Positions 43,726-52,273 of a stretch of 64,000 bases of DNA are shown here, piece after piece (within the stretch, counting starts at the first letter, position 1; the number at the start of each line of letters is the position of its first letter). This DNA comes from SG8-30 sp963695085 (GTDB taxonomy: Bacteria; Pseudomonadota; Gammaproteobacteria; Steroidobacterales; Steroidobacteraceae): positions 186,001 through 250,000 of the forward strand of contig CAVOFV010000006.1 in the NCBI GenBank assembly GCA_963695085.1. Reading direction: 5' to 3'. The notes beneath the pieces are model-generated. The model had not been told where the DNA came from. It saw only the letters and a program-made list of their open reading frames with translations, and did not search any database. The position numbers and the translations under genes are program-made.

Positions 43726-43840
43726 GCGTCAGTCAAGCTGCCGCCACCGCCAACGTCGTTGCCTCGGGCGAGCCGCGCCCATTACTATTCGCCCTGCACA
43801 CATCCCAGGACCCGCACCGCGGACAAATGAGGCCGTTTCC

Positions 43841-44164
43841 ATGGGCAGAGAGCACAACCCGATCGCCGGCAAGTGGTACGAGAACCTCGAGGACGAGGAT
43901 GTCTTCAAGGTGATCTCGGTCGACGAGGACGCCGAATTGATCGAAATTCAATACGACGACGGCGACGTCGAGGAAATCGACTACGAGACCTGGCAGGAAA
44001 TGGACCTCGAGCTCTCGTCCGAGCCAGAGGGTTGGGCCACCGTCGACGACGACGAGGACGAGGACGAGGACGACTGGGACGAGGATGACGACGAGGAAGA
44101 CGACGACTGGGACGACGACGAAGACGACGACGACGAGGAAGACGAAGACCGCAAAGACTACTGA
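43841..44164 (+). CDS. Hyperacidic small protein (conserved N-terminus, Asp/Glu tail)
   Basis: A 107-residue protein. The N-terminal 65 residues form a compact region (GREHNPIAGKWYENLED, VISVDEDAELIEIQYDDGD, YETWQEMDLE) that resembles a small beta-domain of an uncharacterised gammaproteobacterial family. The remaining 40 residues are almost all Asp and Glu with some Trp. Such tails can bind basic proteins, metals or nucleic-acid-binding surfaces. ATG 43841 follows a weak site. No enzyme function is suggested. Confidence 0.8.
   Translation: MGREHNPIAGKWYENLEDEDVFKVISVDEDAELIEIQYDDGDVEEIDYETWQEMDLELSSEPEGWATVDDDEDEDEDDWDEDDDEEDDDWDDDEDDDDEEDEDRKDY
44043..44160 (+). repeat. Low-complexity GAC/GAG triplet tract
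   Basis: The acidic C-terminus is encoded by an irregular run of GAC, GAG and GAA triplets. Read one base later the same tract is ACG/AGG and codes Thr/Lys/Arg, so the overlapping kinase frame stays open through it. Tracts like this may change length by slippage. Confidence 0.7.
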
Positions 44165-44288
44165 GCCACGCCCGCCCAAGGACGGACCGGCCCGCCGCCC
44201 GCCCGCCCGCAAGGTCCCCGCGGTAAACCGGCCTGGAAAAGGCGCCAGTGGCCGCACGGCGGCCTCGCCGCGCAGCCGTGCCGGCATC

Positions 44289-46178
44289 GTGCCCGGCGTG
44301 GCCGAGCGTGAATTGCGTGCCCTTCTCGATGCCGCGGTCGACGCCGTCATCATCATCGATGCCCGGGGCATCATCGAGACGTTCAGCCGCGCGGCCGAGC
44401 GCATGCTCGGTTATGGCGCCGCCGACGTGATCGGTCGGAACGTCAGCATGCTGATGCCGGAGCCGTTCCGCAGCCAGCACGACGACCACCTTGCACATCA
44501 CCTGAAGACCGGCGAGGCCCGCATCATCGGCAGGGGCCGCGAACTCGTGGCGCAGCGGCGCGACGGCAGCCTGATCCAGGTGTTCCTGTCGGTGGGGCGC
44601 ATCGATGGCCTGCAGACGCCCAAGTTCGTCGGGCTGATGCAGGACATCACCGACCGCAAGCGGGTATTCGAGGCGCTGCGCCGGGAGCGCGATCGCGCCC
44701 AGGCCTACCTCGACCTCGTCGAGGTCATGCTCGTGAGCCTGGATGCCAACGGCGACATTTCCCTGGTCAACCGCAAGGGCTGCGAGCTGCTGGGCTGGCC
44801 CGAGGAAGAGCTGATCGGCCGCAACTGGTTCGAGACCTGCATCCCGCCGGACTTGCGGGCCGCCGTCAAGGCGATATTCAGTGGCATCATCGAGGGCACG
44901 GCCGCGCCCGTGGACTATACGGAGAACGAGATCGTCACGCGCAGCGGCCGGCGCAAGCTGATCGCATGGCGCAACGTCACGCTACGCGACGAGCGCGGCC
45001 TGGTCAGCGGCACGCTGTCCTCGGGCGAGGACGTCACCGAGCAGCGCCGCGCCATGGAAGCGCTCAGCAAGAGCGAGTTGCTGCTGCGCGAGGCGCAGGC
45101 GATCGCCGGACTCGGGAATTATGAGACCCGGCTGCCGGGCGGACCGACCCACTGGTCGCTGCAGATGCACGGCATCCTCGGCACCAGCCCGGAGCGCGGC
45201 GCCCTGCAGCTCGAGGACTACACGCGCCGCGTCGTGCACCCGGACGACCGGCGGCGGTTCACCAGCGCCTGGCATGACCTGGTCGCGGGCAAGCACCCGC
45301 TCGACATGGAATACCGGATCCGGAGGCCGGACGGCGCGGTCCGTTACATACACACGCTGGGCCGGCTCACGCGCGACGCGGAGGGACATGCACAGGTCGT
45401 GGGCACGCTGCACGACATCACCGATCGCAAGCACGCCGAGGAGGACATGCGGCAGGCGCAGGACCGGCTCACGCAGTTCGGCCGGCTGTCCACCATGGGC
45501 GAGATGGCGGCCGGTCTCGCCCATGAGATCAACCAGCCGCTGACCGCAATAGCGAATTACGCGCAGGCCCTGCAACGGCTGCTGGCGGCGCCTGGTTCGG
45601 CCGACAACGAGGATGTCGACTTCGCGCTCGACCAGATCTCCGCCCAGGCGCTGCGCGCCGGCGAGGTCATCCGCCGGCTGCGGGCATTCGTCAAGGACCG
45701 CGAGGCGCACACGGAAGTCACCGACCCTGTGCGACTGGCCGGCGACCTGCTGGTATTCGCCGAGTCCGATGCGCGGCTCAACGACATCCGGATCAGGATC
45801 GAGGCGGAGGACAACCTGCCCAGCGTGGTCTGCGATCCCGTGCAGATCCAGCAGGTCGTGCTCAACCTGATCCGCAACGCGATCGACGCCACCAACGAGG
45901 CGAAGCCGGAGCGGCGCGAAATCTGGATCCGCACCCGCCTCGACGACAGCGGCGACATCGAGATCAGCGTCGAAGATCACGGGCCGGGCATTTCCGCGCA
46001 GGTCGCCCAGAATCTGGGCATTCCCTTCTTCACGACCAAGGCGCAGGGCACCGGCCTGGGCATCGCCATCAGCCGGTCCATCCTGCGCGCGCACGGCGGG
46101 CGCCTGTCACATCGACCGACACCGGGCGGCGGGGCCACCGTATTCTTTACACTTCCGGTACACTTGGCACCGGACTAA
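44289..46178 (+). CDS. fixL: FixL-like heme-PAS sensor histidine kinase
   Basis: A kinase of about 629 residues: three PAS domains (about 5-118, 135-245, 260-370), then HisKA with H412 in LAHEINQPLT, and a HATPase domain ending GTGLGIAISRSILRAHGG. In the first PAS, the FixL heme ligand (H200 in Bradyrhizobium) aligns with H64 in RSQHDDH, and the oxygen-sensing Arg (R220) with R84 in IIGRGRE. It should sense O2. GTG 44289 is chosen because an earlier open start lies in the hyperacidic gene's tail; the true start is uncertain. It is followed by FixJ. Confidence 0.88.
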   Translation: MPGVAERELRALLDAAVDAVIIIDARGIIETFSRAAERMLGYGAADVIGRNVSMLMPEPFRSQHDDHLAHHLKTGEARIIGRGRELVAQRRDGSLIQVFLSVGRIDGLQTPKFVGLMQDITDRKRVFEALRRERDRAQAYLDLVEVMLVSLDANGDISLVNRKGCELLGWPEEELIGRNWFETCIPPDLRAAVKAIFSGIIEGTAAPVDYTENEIVTRSGRRKLIAWRNVTLRDERGLVSGTLSSGEDVTEQRRAMEALSKSELLLREAQAIAGLGNYETRLPGGPTHWSLQMHGILGTSPERGALQLEDYTRRVVHPDDRRRFTSAWHDLVAGKHPLDMEYRIRRPDGAVRYIHTLGRLTRDAEGHAQVVGTLHDITDRKHAEEDMRQAQDRLTQFGRLSTMGEMAAGLAHEINQPLTAIANYAQALQRLLAAPGSADNEDVDFALDQISAQALRAGEVIRRLRAFVKDREAHTEVTDPVRLAGDLLVFAESDARLNDIRIRIEAEDNLPSVVCDPVQIQQVVLNLIRNAIDATNEAKPERREIWIRTRLDDSGDIEISVEDHGPGISAQVAQNLGIPFFTTKAQGTGLGIAISRSILRAHGGRLSHRPTPGGGATVFFTLPVHLAPD

Positions 46179-46190
46179 CAGGGGTCGTCA

Positions 46191-46808
46191 ATGAAAGAGA
46201 AGCCACCCACCGTGTTCGTCATTGACGACGACGAGGCAGTGCGCACGTCGCTGCGCCTGCTGCTGAAATCGGTCGGCCTGCCCGTCGAGACGTTTGCTTC
46301 CGCGCAGGAATTCCTAGACCAGTACGACGAGGACCGGGCCGGCTGCCTGGTGCTGGATATCCGCATGCCCGGCATCAGTGGCCTGGAGCTGCAGCAGCAC
46401 CTCAATGACCGCAACTCGATCATGCCGATCGTGTTCATCACCGGTCATGGCGACGTGCCCATGGCCGTCGAGGCCATGCAGGCCGGCGCCGTGGACTTCA
46501 TCCAGAAGCCGTTCCGCGACCAGGACCTGATCGACCGCATCAACCGCGCGCTCGACAAGGACCGCGACATGCGCAGCGAGTTGCGCGAGCGCGACGAGAT
46601 CCGCCGCCGCATGTTGCAACTGACGCCGCGGGAGCGCGAAGTGCTCGATCTGGTCACCCAGGGCAAAGCCAACAAGGTCATCGCGGGGGACCTCAATGTC
46701 TCGCAGCGCACCGTCGAGATCCACCGCGCCCGCGTGATGGAGAAGATGGGCGCCGGCTCGCTTGCGCACCTGGTGCGCATGGTCATCGAGGCGAACCGGG
46801 AGATTTGA
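46191..46808 (+). CDS. fixJ: FixJ-like response regulator
   Basis: A 205-residue two-domain regulator. The receiver has the acidic pair in IDDDEA, phospho-acceptor D56 in VLDIRMPG, T84 and K106 in IQKPF. The C-terminal LuxR-type helix-turn-helix is at about 142-198 (LTPREREVLDLVTQGKANK). It begins 12 bases after the fixL stop, so the pair is co-transcribed. By analogy with rhizobia it would activate oxygen-responsive genes such as the cco operon. Targets are inferred. Confidence 0.94.
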   Translation: MKEKPPTVFVIDDDEAVRTSLRLLLKSVGLPVETFASAQEFLDQYDEDRAGCLVLDIRMPGISGLELQQHLNDRNSIMPIVFITGHGDVPMAVEAMQAGAVDFIQKPFRDQDLIDRINRALDKDRDMRSELRERDEIRRRMLQLTPREREVLDLVTQGKANKVIAGDLNVSQRTVEIHRARVMEKMGAGSLAHLVRMVIEANREI

Positions 46809-46975
46809 GGTCGGCAAGGCCGCCACCGAACCGGCACGCGCAGACCCTTGATTCAGGCCTGCCTGCAGAGAACCCGTAGCGGTATCCTCGTATTCTGTGC
46901 GGGTGCAAACCGCCGCGATACTGTCCGCAGCCGCGCCGCGGACCTTGCTATCGCCCCGCGAGCGGTTCATCACAC

Positions 46976-47398
46976 ATGGCAGTCAGTCCGAAGACCATTG
47001 CCCACGCTCCCGCGGGCTCCGTGAGCGTCATCGATCACGACGAGGCCAACGCGCGTCATATCACCGGCCTGCTCACGAAGCTCGGTGTCGAGGTGCACGT
47101 CTACCCGACCGCCGGTTCCTTCCTGTCGCGACCGCCGCCGGACCTGGATTGCGTCATCTGCGAAATGAGGCTGCCGGACATGTCCGGCATCGACCTGATC
47201 CGCACTTTGCGCACCCGCGGATCGCTCACGCCGGTCATCCTGCTGGCCACCGGCGGGGACGTCCCGGCGGCCGTCGACAGCATGCGCTCCGGTGCGCTGG
47301 ACTTTCTGGAGAAGAGCGGCGCCGACCAGCTGCTCAGCCGGCACGTGAGCCGGCTGATCAGCCGCAAACAGGCGCCGGCGGCGCGCGTCCCGGCCTGA
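46976..47398 (+). CDS. Degenerate stand-alone receiver domain (FixT-like candidate)
   Basis: A 140-residue single receiver domain clearly related to the FixJ receiver just upstream. The acidic pocket is partly kept (IDHDEA), but the phospho-acceptor Asp is Glu (E63 in VICEMRLP), the conserved Thr is Ala (A91 in LLATGG), while the Lys remains (K113). It has no DNA-binding domain. It probably cannot be phosphorylated normally, and may mimic phosphorylated FixJ or bind FixL, as FixT does in Sinorhizobium. Start ATG 46976 has no strong ribosome site. It lies 167 bases after fixJ and may have its own promoter. Confidence 0.85.
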   Translation: MAVSPKTIAHAPAGSVSVIDHDEANARHITGLLTKLGVEVHVYPTAGSFLSRPPPDLDCVICEMRLPDMSGIDLIRTLRTRGSLTPVILLATGGDVPAAVDSMRSGALDFLEKSGADQLLSRHVSRLISRKQAPAARVPA

Positions 47399-47473
47399 GC
47401 GGGCGAGCAGCGACCCGCGGCAGAACGGGTTCGAGGAGCACCAGCCCTACTGGCGCGCAGGCGCCGCGACGGT

Positions 47474-48421
47474 TCAATCGGTGCGGCCGGCCGTGAATGA
47501 GGCGCGCGGGTCGAACGGCAATTCACGGCGCATCGTCTCGTAGAAATCGCGCGCCCGGTCCGAATCGGCTGGCGGCAGAACCACCTGCAGCAGCACGAAC
47601 TGGTTGCTGCCGGCCGTGCCGCCAAGTCCCCGCCCCTTGAGTCTCAACTTCTGCCCGGCGCGGCTGCCGGCCGGCACCCGCAGGTCCACCGGACCGTCGA
47701 GCGTCGGCACGTTCACGGTAGCGCCGAGCGCCGCTTCCCACGGCGCGACCGGCAGCGTCAACGACACGTCGCGGCCGTCCACAGTGAACAGCGGGTGCCG
47801 GCGCAGCGCGACTTTCAGATACAGGTCGCCGCGCCCGCCCCCGCTGGAACCCGGCGAGCCCTGGCCCGCCAGCCGGATCACCTGGCCGTCGGTCACCCCG
47901 CGTGGCAACTTGACGTTGAGCCGGTTCGTCCGCAGTTCGACCCGTCCGTCCGGCCCGGCGCGCGGCGCGCGCAACTCGATGGGGTGGGAACCGCCAGCGT
48001 GCGCCTGCTCGAGCGACAGCTCGATCTGGGCGTGATGGTCCTCGCCGCGCCGCTCGAAGCCGCGCCCGGCGCGGCGTGCACCCGGCCCGCCGGCGGCGCC
48101 GAACAGCTGCTCGAAGAAGTCGCTGAACCCGCCCGCCGCGCCCGGTCCCGAGAATTCGAATCCCGACGCCCAGCCCGGCGGCGGCCGGAAGTCCTGTCCG
48201 GCGCGGAAGCCGCTGCCGACCTGGTCGTAGGCGGCGCGCTTTTCCACGTCCTTGAGCACTTCGTAGGCCTCCTGCACCTCCTTGAAGCGCTCCTCCGCAT
48301 CCGGTTCCTTGCTCACGTCGGGGTGGTACTTGCGCGCGAGGCGCCGGTAGGCGCGCTTGATCTCGTCGGCCGTTGCGCCGCGCGACACCCCGAGCAGCGC
48401 GTAGTAGTCCTTGAATTTCAT
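47474..48421 (-). CDS. cbpA: CbpA-type DnaJ co-chaperone
   Basis: A 315-residue class II J-protein. It has an N-terminal J-domain with HPD at 33-35, a Gly/Phe-rich linker (including SGFEFSGPGAAGGFSD) and two C-terminal substrate-binding beta-domains, without a zinc-finger region. E. coli CbpA is 306 residues, binds curved DNA and stimulates DnaK. The start is ATG 48421 (MKFKDYYALLG); upstream codons in the same frame do not match the family. It is divergent from the lipoprotein gene. Confidence 0.93.
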   Translation of the reverse strand: MKFKDYYALLGVSRGATADEIKRAYRRLARKYHPDVSKEPDAEERFKEVQEAYEVLKDVEKRAAYDQVGSGFRAGQDFRPPPGWASGFEFSGPGAAGGFSDFFEQLFGAAGGPGARRAGRGFERRGEDHHAQIELSLEQAHAGGSHPIELRAPRAGPDGRVELRTNRLNVKLPRGVTDGQVIRLAGQGSPGSSGGGRGDLYLKVALRRHPLFTVDGRDVSLTLPVAPWEAALGATVNVPTLDGPVDLRVPAGSRAGQKLRLKGRGLGGTAGSNQFVLLQVVLPPADSDRARDFYETMRRELPFDPRASFTAGRTD

Positions 48422-48553
48422 GGGCGTGCTTCCGCGTCCGTACACCCAAAGCTGGTGCAGTCCGGACAGGTTTTCAAGCCCCGCCGCGCGGCCCGGGAAC
48501 CGCCGGCGCCAGAGGCTGGTCTCAACACGGACAGAGCATGGAGCACGGACACC

Positions 48554-48994
48554 ATGAACGCGAACCCTATCGTCCTTGCAGCGAGCCTGGCCGGCGTCTG
48601 GCTCGGCGCTTGCGCCGCGAATCCGGACCGGCCCGTGACGGAGCCACGCGTACGCGGCGACGCATGCGTGTTCGAGTCGGTCATCTCCAGTTTCCAGTCG
48701 CTGGACGCCACCCGGCTCATTATCTACGGCCCGGGCAGGAACAGCGCATACCTGGCCGAAGTGTCGGCGGGCTGCTTCGACCTGCAGCACCGCTGGGCGC
48801 TGGGGCTGGTGGACGGCGACCATAACGGCCAGATCTGCGGCTTCGGTCGCGACCGTGTCGCCTACCGCTATGCTGGCCGCGCCGAGCAGTGCCTGATCCT
48901 GGGACTGGACCGGCTCAGCCCGGCAAGGCTCGAGGCGCTCGAGCTGAAGCACGGGCTGCGCGAGCAGGACAAGCCGGCCGCCGGTGAGCCGTGA
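48554..48994 (+). CDS. Small lipoprotein (DUF6491-like)
   Basis: A 146-residue protein with a lipoprotein signal; the lipobox LGAC puts C20 at the mature N-terminus. The mature part contains two short paired Cys regions (GDACVFESVIS, AGCFDLQHRW, QICGFGRDRV, EQCLILGLDRLS) and resembles a family of uncharacterised gammaproteobacterial lipoproteins. Envelope location is likely. Function unknown. Its C-terminus converges on the RND permease gene. Confidence 0.75.
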   Translation: MNANPIVLAASLAGVWLGACAANPDRPVTEPRVRGDACVFESVISSFQSLDATRLIIYGPGRNSAYLAEVSAGCFDLQHRWALGLVDGDHNGQICGFGRDRVAYRYAGRAEQCLILGLDRLSPARLEALELKHGLREQDKPAAGEP

Positions 48995-49006
48995 ACCGGC
49001 CCGCTC

Positions 49007-52000
49007 TCAGCGGGCGTCGACGTGGCGCCGGTAGCTGTAATACAGGATCGGGATCACGATCAAGGTCAGCACGGTCGAGACCAGGATGCCGAAGATCAGC
49101 GACACGGCCAGCCCGTTGAAGATCGGGTCGTCAAGGATGAAGAACGCGCCGAGCATGGCCGCCAGTGCCGTGAGCGCGATGGGCCTGGCGCGCACCGCAC
49201 CGGCCCTGATCACCGCGTCGGCCAGCGCTTGCCCGGGCGCAAGTTCGATGTTCTCGCCCGCACGGACCGCCGCGTCGGCCAGCGCCTTCCCCGCCGCAAG
49301 TTCGACGTTGATGAAGTCCACCAGCAGGATCGAGTTGCGAACGATGATTCCGGCCAGCGCGATCATGCCGATCATGGAGGTCGCCGTGAACTGTGCGCCA
49401 AGCAGCGCATGGCCCGGCATGATGCCGATCAGCGTCAACGGGATGGGCGCCATGATCACCAGCGGCACGGCGTAACTGCCGAACTGCGCGACGACCAGCA
49501 GGTAGATCAGCAGCAGGCCGACCGAATAGGCGAGCCCCATGTCGCGGAACGTCTCGTAGGTGATCTGCCACTCGCCATCCCACTTGATCGAGAAGCCGGC
49601 CGTGGACTCAGGTTGCCTGGTAAAGAACTGCTCGACGTCGCGGCCGCCGGGGGCCTCGCGCTTGACGCGCCCGACCATGTCGAACATGCCGTATAGCGGG
49701 CTGTCCAGGTCGCCGCCGCCGTCGGCGGTCACGAAGGCGAAGCGCGAACCGTCCTTGCGGTACACGACCTCGTCCCAGCCGGCCTGTTCGGCGTGAGTCA
49801 GTTCGCTGAGTGGGATCGTCTCGCCAGCGCTGGTCCGCACGCGCAATCCCAGCACGCGCGCGATATCCGCCTTTTCCGCGACTGGCAGTTCGACACGGAC
49901 CGGGACCGGGTACTTTTCGCGGCCGGTGCGTGCATAGGTCGCGTCGAATCCGCCCAGCGCCACCGCCAGCGTCTCCGCGATCGCCTGCTGTGAAACGCCG
50001 AGCATCGCCGCCTTCTGCCGGTCGATGGTCACGATCCAGCGCGGTGCATCCGACTCGAGGCTGTCGTCCACGTCGATGATGTCGGGGGTCGTGTCGAACA
50101 GGCGTCGCACTTCGCGCGCGAGTTCACGCTGCGACGCGTAGCTTGGGCCGTAGATCTCGGCGACGATCGGCGCCATCACCGGCGGACCCGGTGGCACCTC
50201 GACCACCTGCACCGAGGCGCCATGGCGCCGGCCGATGGCGGCCAGCGCCGGCCGCACGCTACGCGCGATATCGTGGCTTTGCCGGTCGCGGCGGTGCTTG
50301 TCCTGCAGGTTCACCTGCAGGTCGCCCAGCTCGCTGCTCTCGCGCAGGTAGTACTGCCGCACGAGACCATTGAAGTTGATCGGCGCCGAGGTGCCTGCGT
50401 AAGCCTGGTAGTCAGTGACCTCCGGCACCTTGCGCAACTCCGCCGCGAGTTCGGAGAGTACCGCCGCGGTCCTTTCCACGGGCGTGCCTTCCGGCATGTT
50501 GACGACCACCTGGAATTCCGACTTGTTGTCGAACGGCAGCATCTTCAACACGACCCACTTCAGACCGACGGTCGCGAGCGCCATGAACACCGCGAGTACC
50601 ATGACCGTATACAGGCGACGGCGGTTGCGCTGACCGCCGGGTTCGGTGACGAACGGCGTCATCAGCCTGCGGAACACGCCCTCGAGCGGCCCCTGGCCCT
50701 CGCCGTGCGGCGCGCCGAAGTGCTTGCCGGCCATGAGGCGGTTCGACAGCCACGGCGTGAACACCAGCGCGACCACCAGCGAGATCAGCATGCCGAGACT
50801 GGCGTTGATCGGGATCGGGCTCATGTACGGGCCCATCAGCCCGCTGACGAAAGCCATCGGCACCAGTGCGGCGATCACGGTGAAGGTGGCCAGGATGGTC
50901 GGTCCGCCGACTTCGTCCACGGCGCCCGGAATAGCCTCTAGCAGTTTGCGGTCGCCGAACGCCATGTGCCGGTGAATGTTCTCGACCACGACGATGGCGT
51001 CGTCCACCAGGATGCCGATCGAGAAGATCAGTGCAAACAGCGACACGCGATTGAGCGTGAAACCCCAGGCCCAGGACGCGAACAGCGTCGCGGCGAGCGT
51101 CACGATGACCGCGGCGCCCACCACGATCGCCTCACGCCAGCCGAGCGTCAGCAGCACCAGCAGCACCACCGAGGCTGTCGCAAACGCCAGCTTCTGGATC
51201 AGCTTCTGGGCCTTGTCGTTGGCGGTGGCGCCGTAGTCCCGTGTGACGGTCGCCTCGATACCCTCGGGAATCACCACGCCGCGTAGCGCGGCCATTCGCT
51301 CGATGACGCGCTGCGATACGTCCACGGCATTCGTGCCTGGCTGCTTCGACAGCGCGATGGTCACCGCCGGCGCTTCGCCGGACAATTCGATGCCACGGTC
51401 TGCGGCGGCCGGGCCGGCACCCATCCACACGTAGGCATCGGGCTGATCGGGGCCGGCCGTGACCCGCGCCACGTCCTCCAGGAATACGGGGCGGCCGCCG
51501 GTCACGGCCACCACCAGTCTTGCCACGTCTTCGCGCCCGGCGAGGAACTGTCCGGCCTGCACGGGCGCCTGCGCATCCCGGGCAATCACGCTGCCGGCAT
51601 GCCGCACGACGTTGGCCGCCGCCAGCCCGGCGACGAGTTCCTGCGCGGTCAGGCCAAATGCCGACAGCCGTTGCGGATCGAGTTCGACGTGTACCGTGTC
51701 GTCCGGCCCGCCAATCGTGTAGACATTGCGTGCACCTTGCACGCGTTTCAGTTCGCTCTCGACGGCATGCGCAACGCGGGCTAGTTCGAACGCACCGCGA
51801 TCCGGGTCACGCGTCCAGAGCGTCACGGACACGATCGGCACGTCGTCAATGCCCTTGGGCTTGATGATCGGCTGCAGCCAGCCCAGGTTGGCCGGCCGCG
51901 TGTCGAGGTTCGACCAGACCGCGTTGTACAGACGGATGATGGCATCGTTGCGCGGCACGCCGACCTCGAACTCGACGGTCAGCACGGCAACGCCAGGTCG

Positions 52001-52273
52001 CGACACCGAGTACAGGTGCTTGACGCCGGAAATCTCGTCCAGCACCTGCTCCATCGGTTCGGCGATCAGGCTCTCGACCTGCCCGGCACTCGCGCCGGGG
52101 AACGGCACGAACACGTTCGCCATCGTCACGTCGATCTGCGGCTCTTCCTCGCGCGGCGTGACCAGCACCGCAAACAGGCCGAGCAGCAGGCCGAACAGGG
52201 CCAGCAGCGGCGTCAGTTGATGCGTCAGGAACAGCCGCGCGATACGGCCCGAGAAACCGAGCGGCGCGCTCAT
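49007..52273 (-). CDS. RND-superfamily efflux permease
   Basis: A 1088-residue inner-membrane pump of the HAE/heavy-metal-like RND type, with twelve predicted helices and two large periplasmic loops. The TM4 proton-relay pair is present in IFSIGILVDDAIVVVENI. Substrate cannot be assigned from sequence. It contains a 19-residue tandem duplication in the loop after the TM segment ILLVDFINV (see repeat). It is preceded by its membrane-fusion partner with a one-base overlap; no outer-membrane channel gene is adjacent. Confidence 0.93.
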   Translation of the reverse strand: MSAPLGFSGRIARLFLTHQLTPLLALFGLLLGLFAVLVTPREEEPQIDVTMANVFVPFPGASAGQVESLIAEPMEQVLDEISGVKHLYSVSRPGVAVLTVEFEVGVPRNDAIIRLYNAVWSNLDTRPANLGWLQPIIKPKGIDDVPIVSVTLWTRDPDRGAFELARVAHAVESELKRVQGARNVYTIGGPDDTVHVELDPQRLSAFGLTAQELVAGLAAANVVRHAGSVIARDAQAPVQAGQFLAGREDVARLVVAVTGGRPVFLEDVARVTAGPDQPDAYVWMGAGPAAADRGIELSGEAPAVTIALSKQPGTNAVDVSQRVIERMAALRGVVIPEGIEATVTRDYGATANDKAQKLIQKLAFATASVVLLVLLTLGWREAIVVGAAVIVTLAATLFASWAWGFTLNRVSLFALIFSIGILVDDAIVVVENIHRHMAFGDRKLLEAIPGAVDEVGGPTILATFTVIAALVPMAFVSGLMGPYMSPIPINASLGMLISLVVALVFTPWLSNRLMAGKHFGAPHGEGQGPLEGVFRRLMTPFVTEPGGQRNRRRLYTVMVLAVFMALATVGLKWVVLKMLPFDNKSEFQVVVNMPEGTPVERTAAVLSELAAELRKVPEVTDYQAYAGTSAPINFNGLVRQYYLRESSELGDLQVNLQDKHRRDRQSHDIARSVRPALAAIGRRHGASVQVVEVPPGPPVMAPIVAEIYGPSYASQRELAREVRRLFDTTPDIIDVDDSLESDAPRWIVTIDRQKAAMLGVSQQAIAETLAVALGGFDATYARTGREKYPVPVRVELPVAEKADIARVLGLRVRTSAGETIPLSELTHAEQAGWDEVVYRKDGSRFAFVTADGGGDLDSPLYGMFDMVGRVKREAPGGRDVEQFFTRQPESTAGFSIKWDGEWQITYETFRDMGLAYSVGLLLIYLLVVAQFGSYAVPLVIMAPIPLTLIGIMPGHALLGAQFTATSMIGMIALAGIIVRNSILLVDFINVELAAGKALADAAVRAGENIELAPGQALADAVIRAGAVRARPIALTALAAMLGAFFILDDPIFNGLAVSLIFGILVSTVLTLIVIPILYYSYRRHVDAR
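49190..49303 (-). repeat. 57-base tandem duplication inside the RND permease gene
   Basis: Two adjacent 57-base units (49247-49303 and 49190-49246) encode ELAAGKALADAAVRAGENI followed by ELAPGQALADAVIRAGAVR, with 12 of 19 residues identical. Most relatives that I know of have one such unit before RPIALTALAA. The frame is kept, so the pump gains an extra 19 residues on the cytoplasmic side. Confidence 0.8.

Noticed and set aside
43603..43840. Possible small RNA in the gap before the hyperacidic gene
   Set aside because: Only an inverted repeat with a long loop is seen; no promoter, terminator or known RNA pattern supports it.
44085..44288. Earlier ATG for the FixL-like kinase giving a Thr/Lys-rich N-terminus
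   Set aside because: It lies within the GAC/GAG tail of the hyperacidic gene; shifting that triplet run by one base gives Thr/Lys codons automatically, so the open frame is a by-product.
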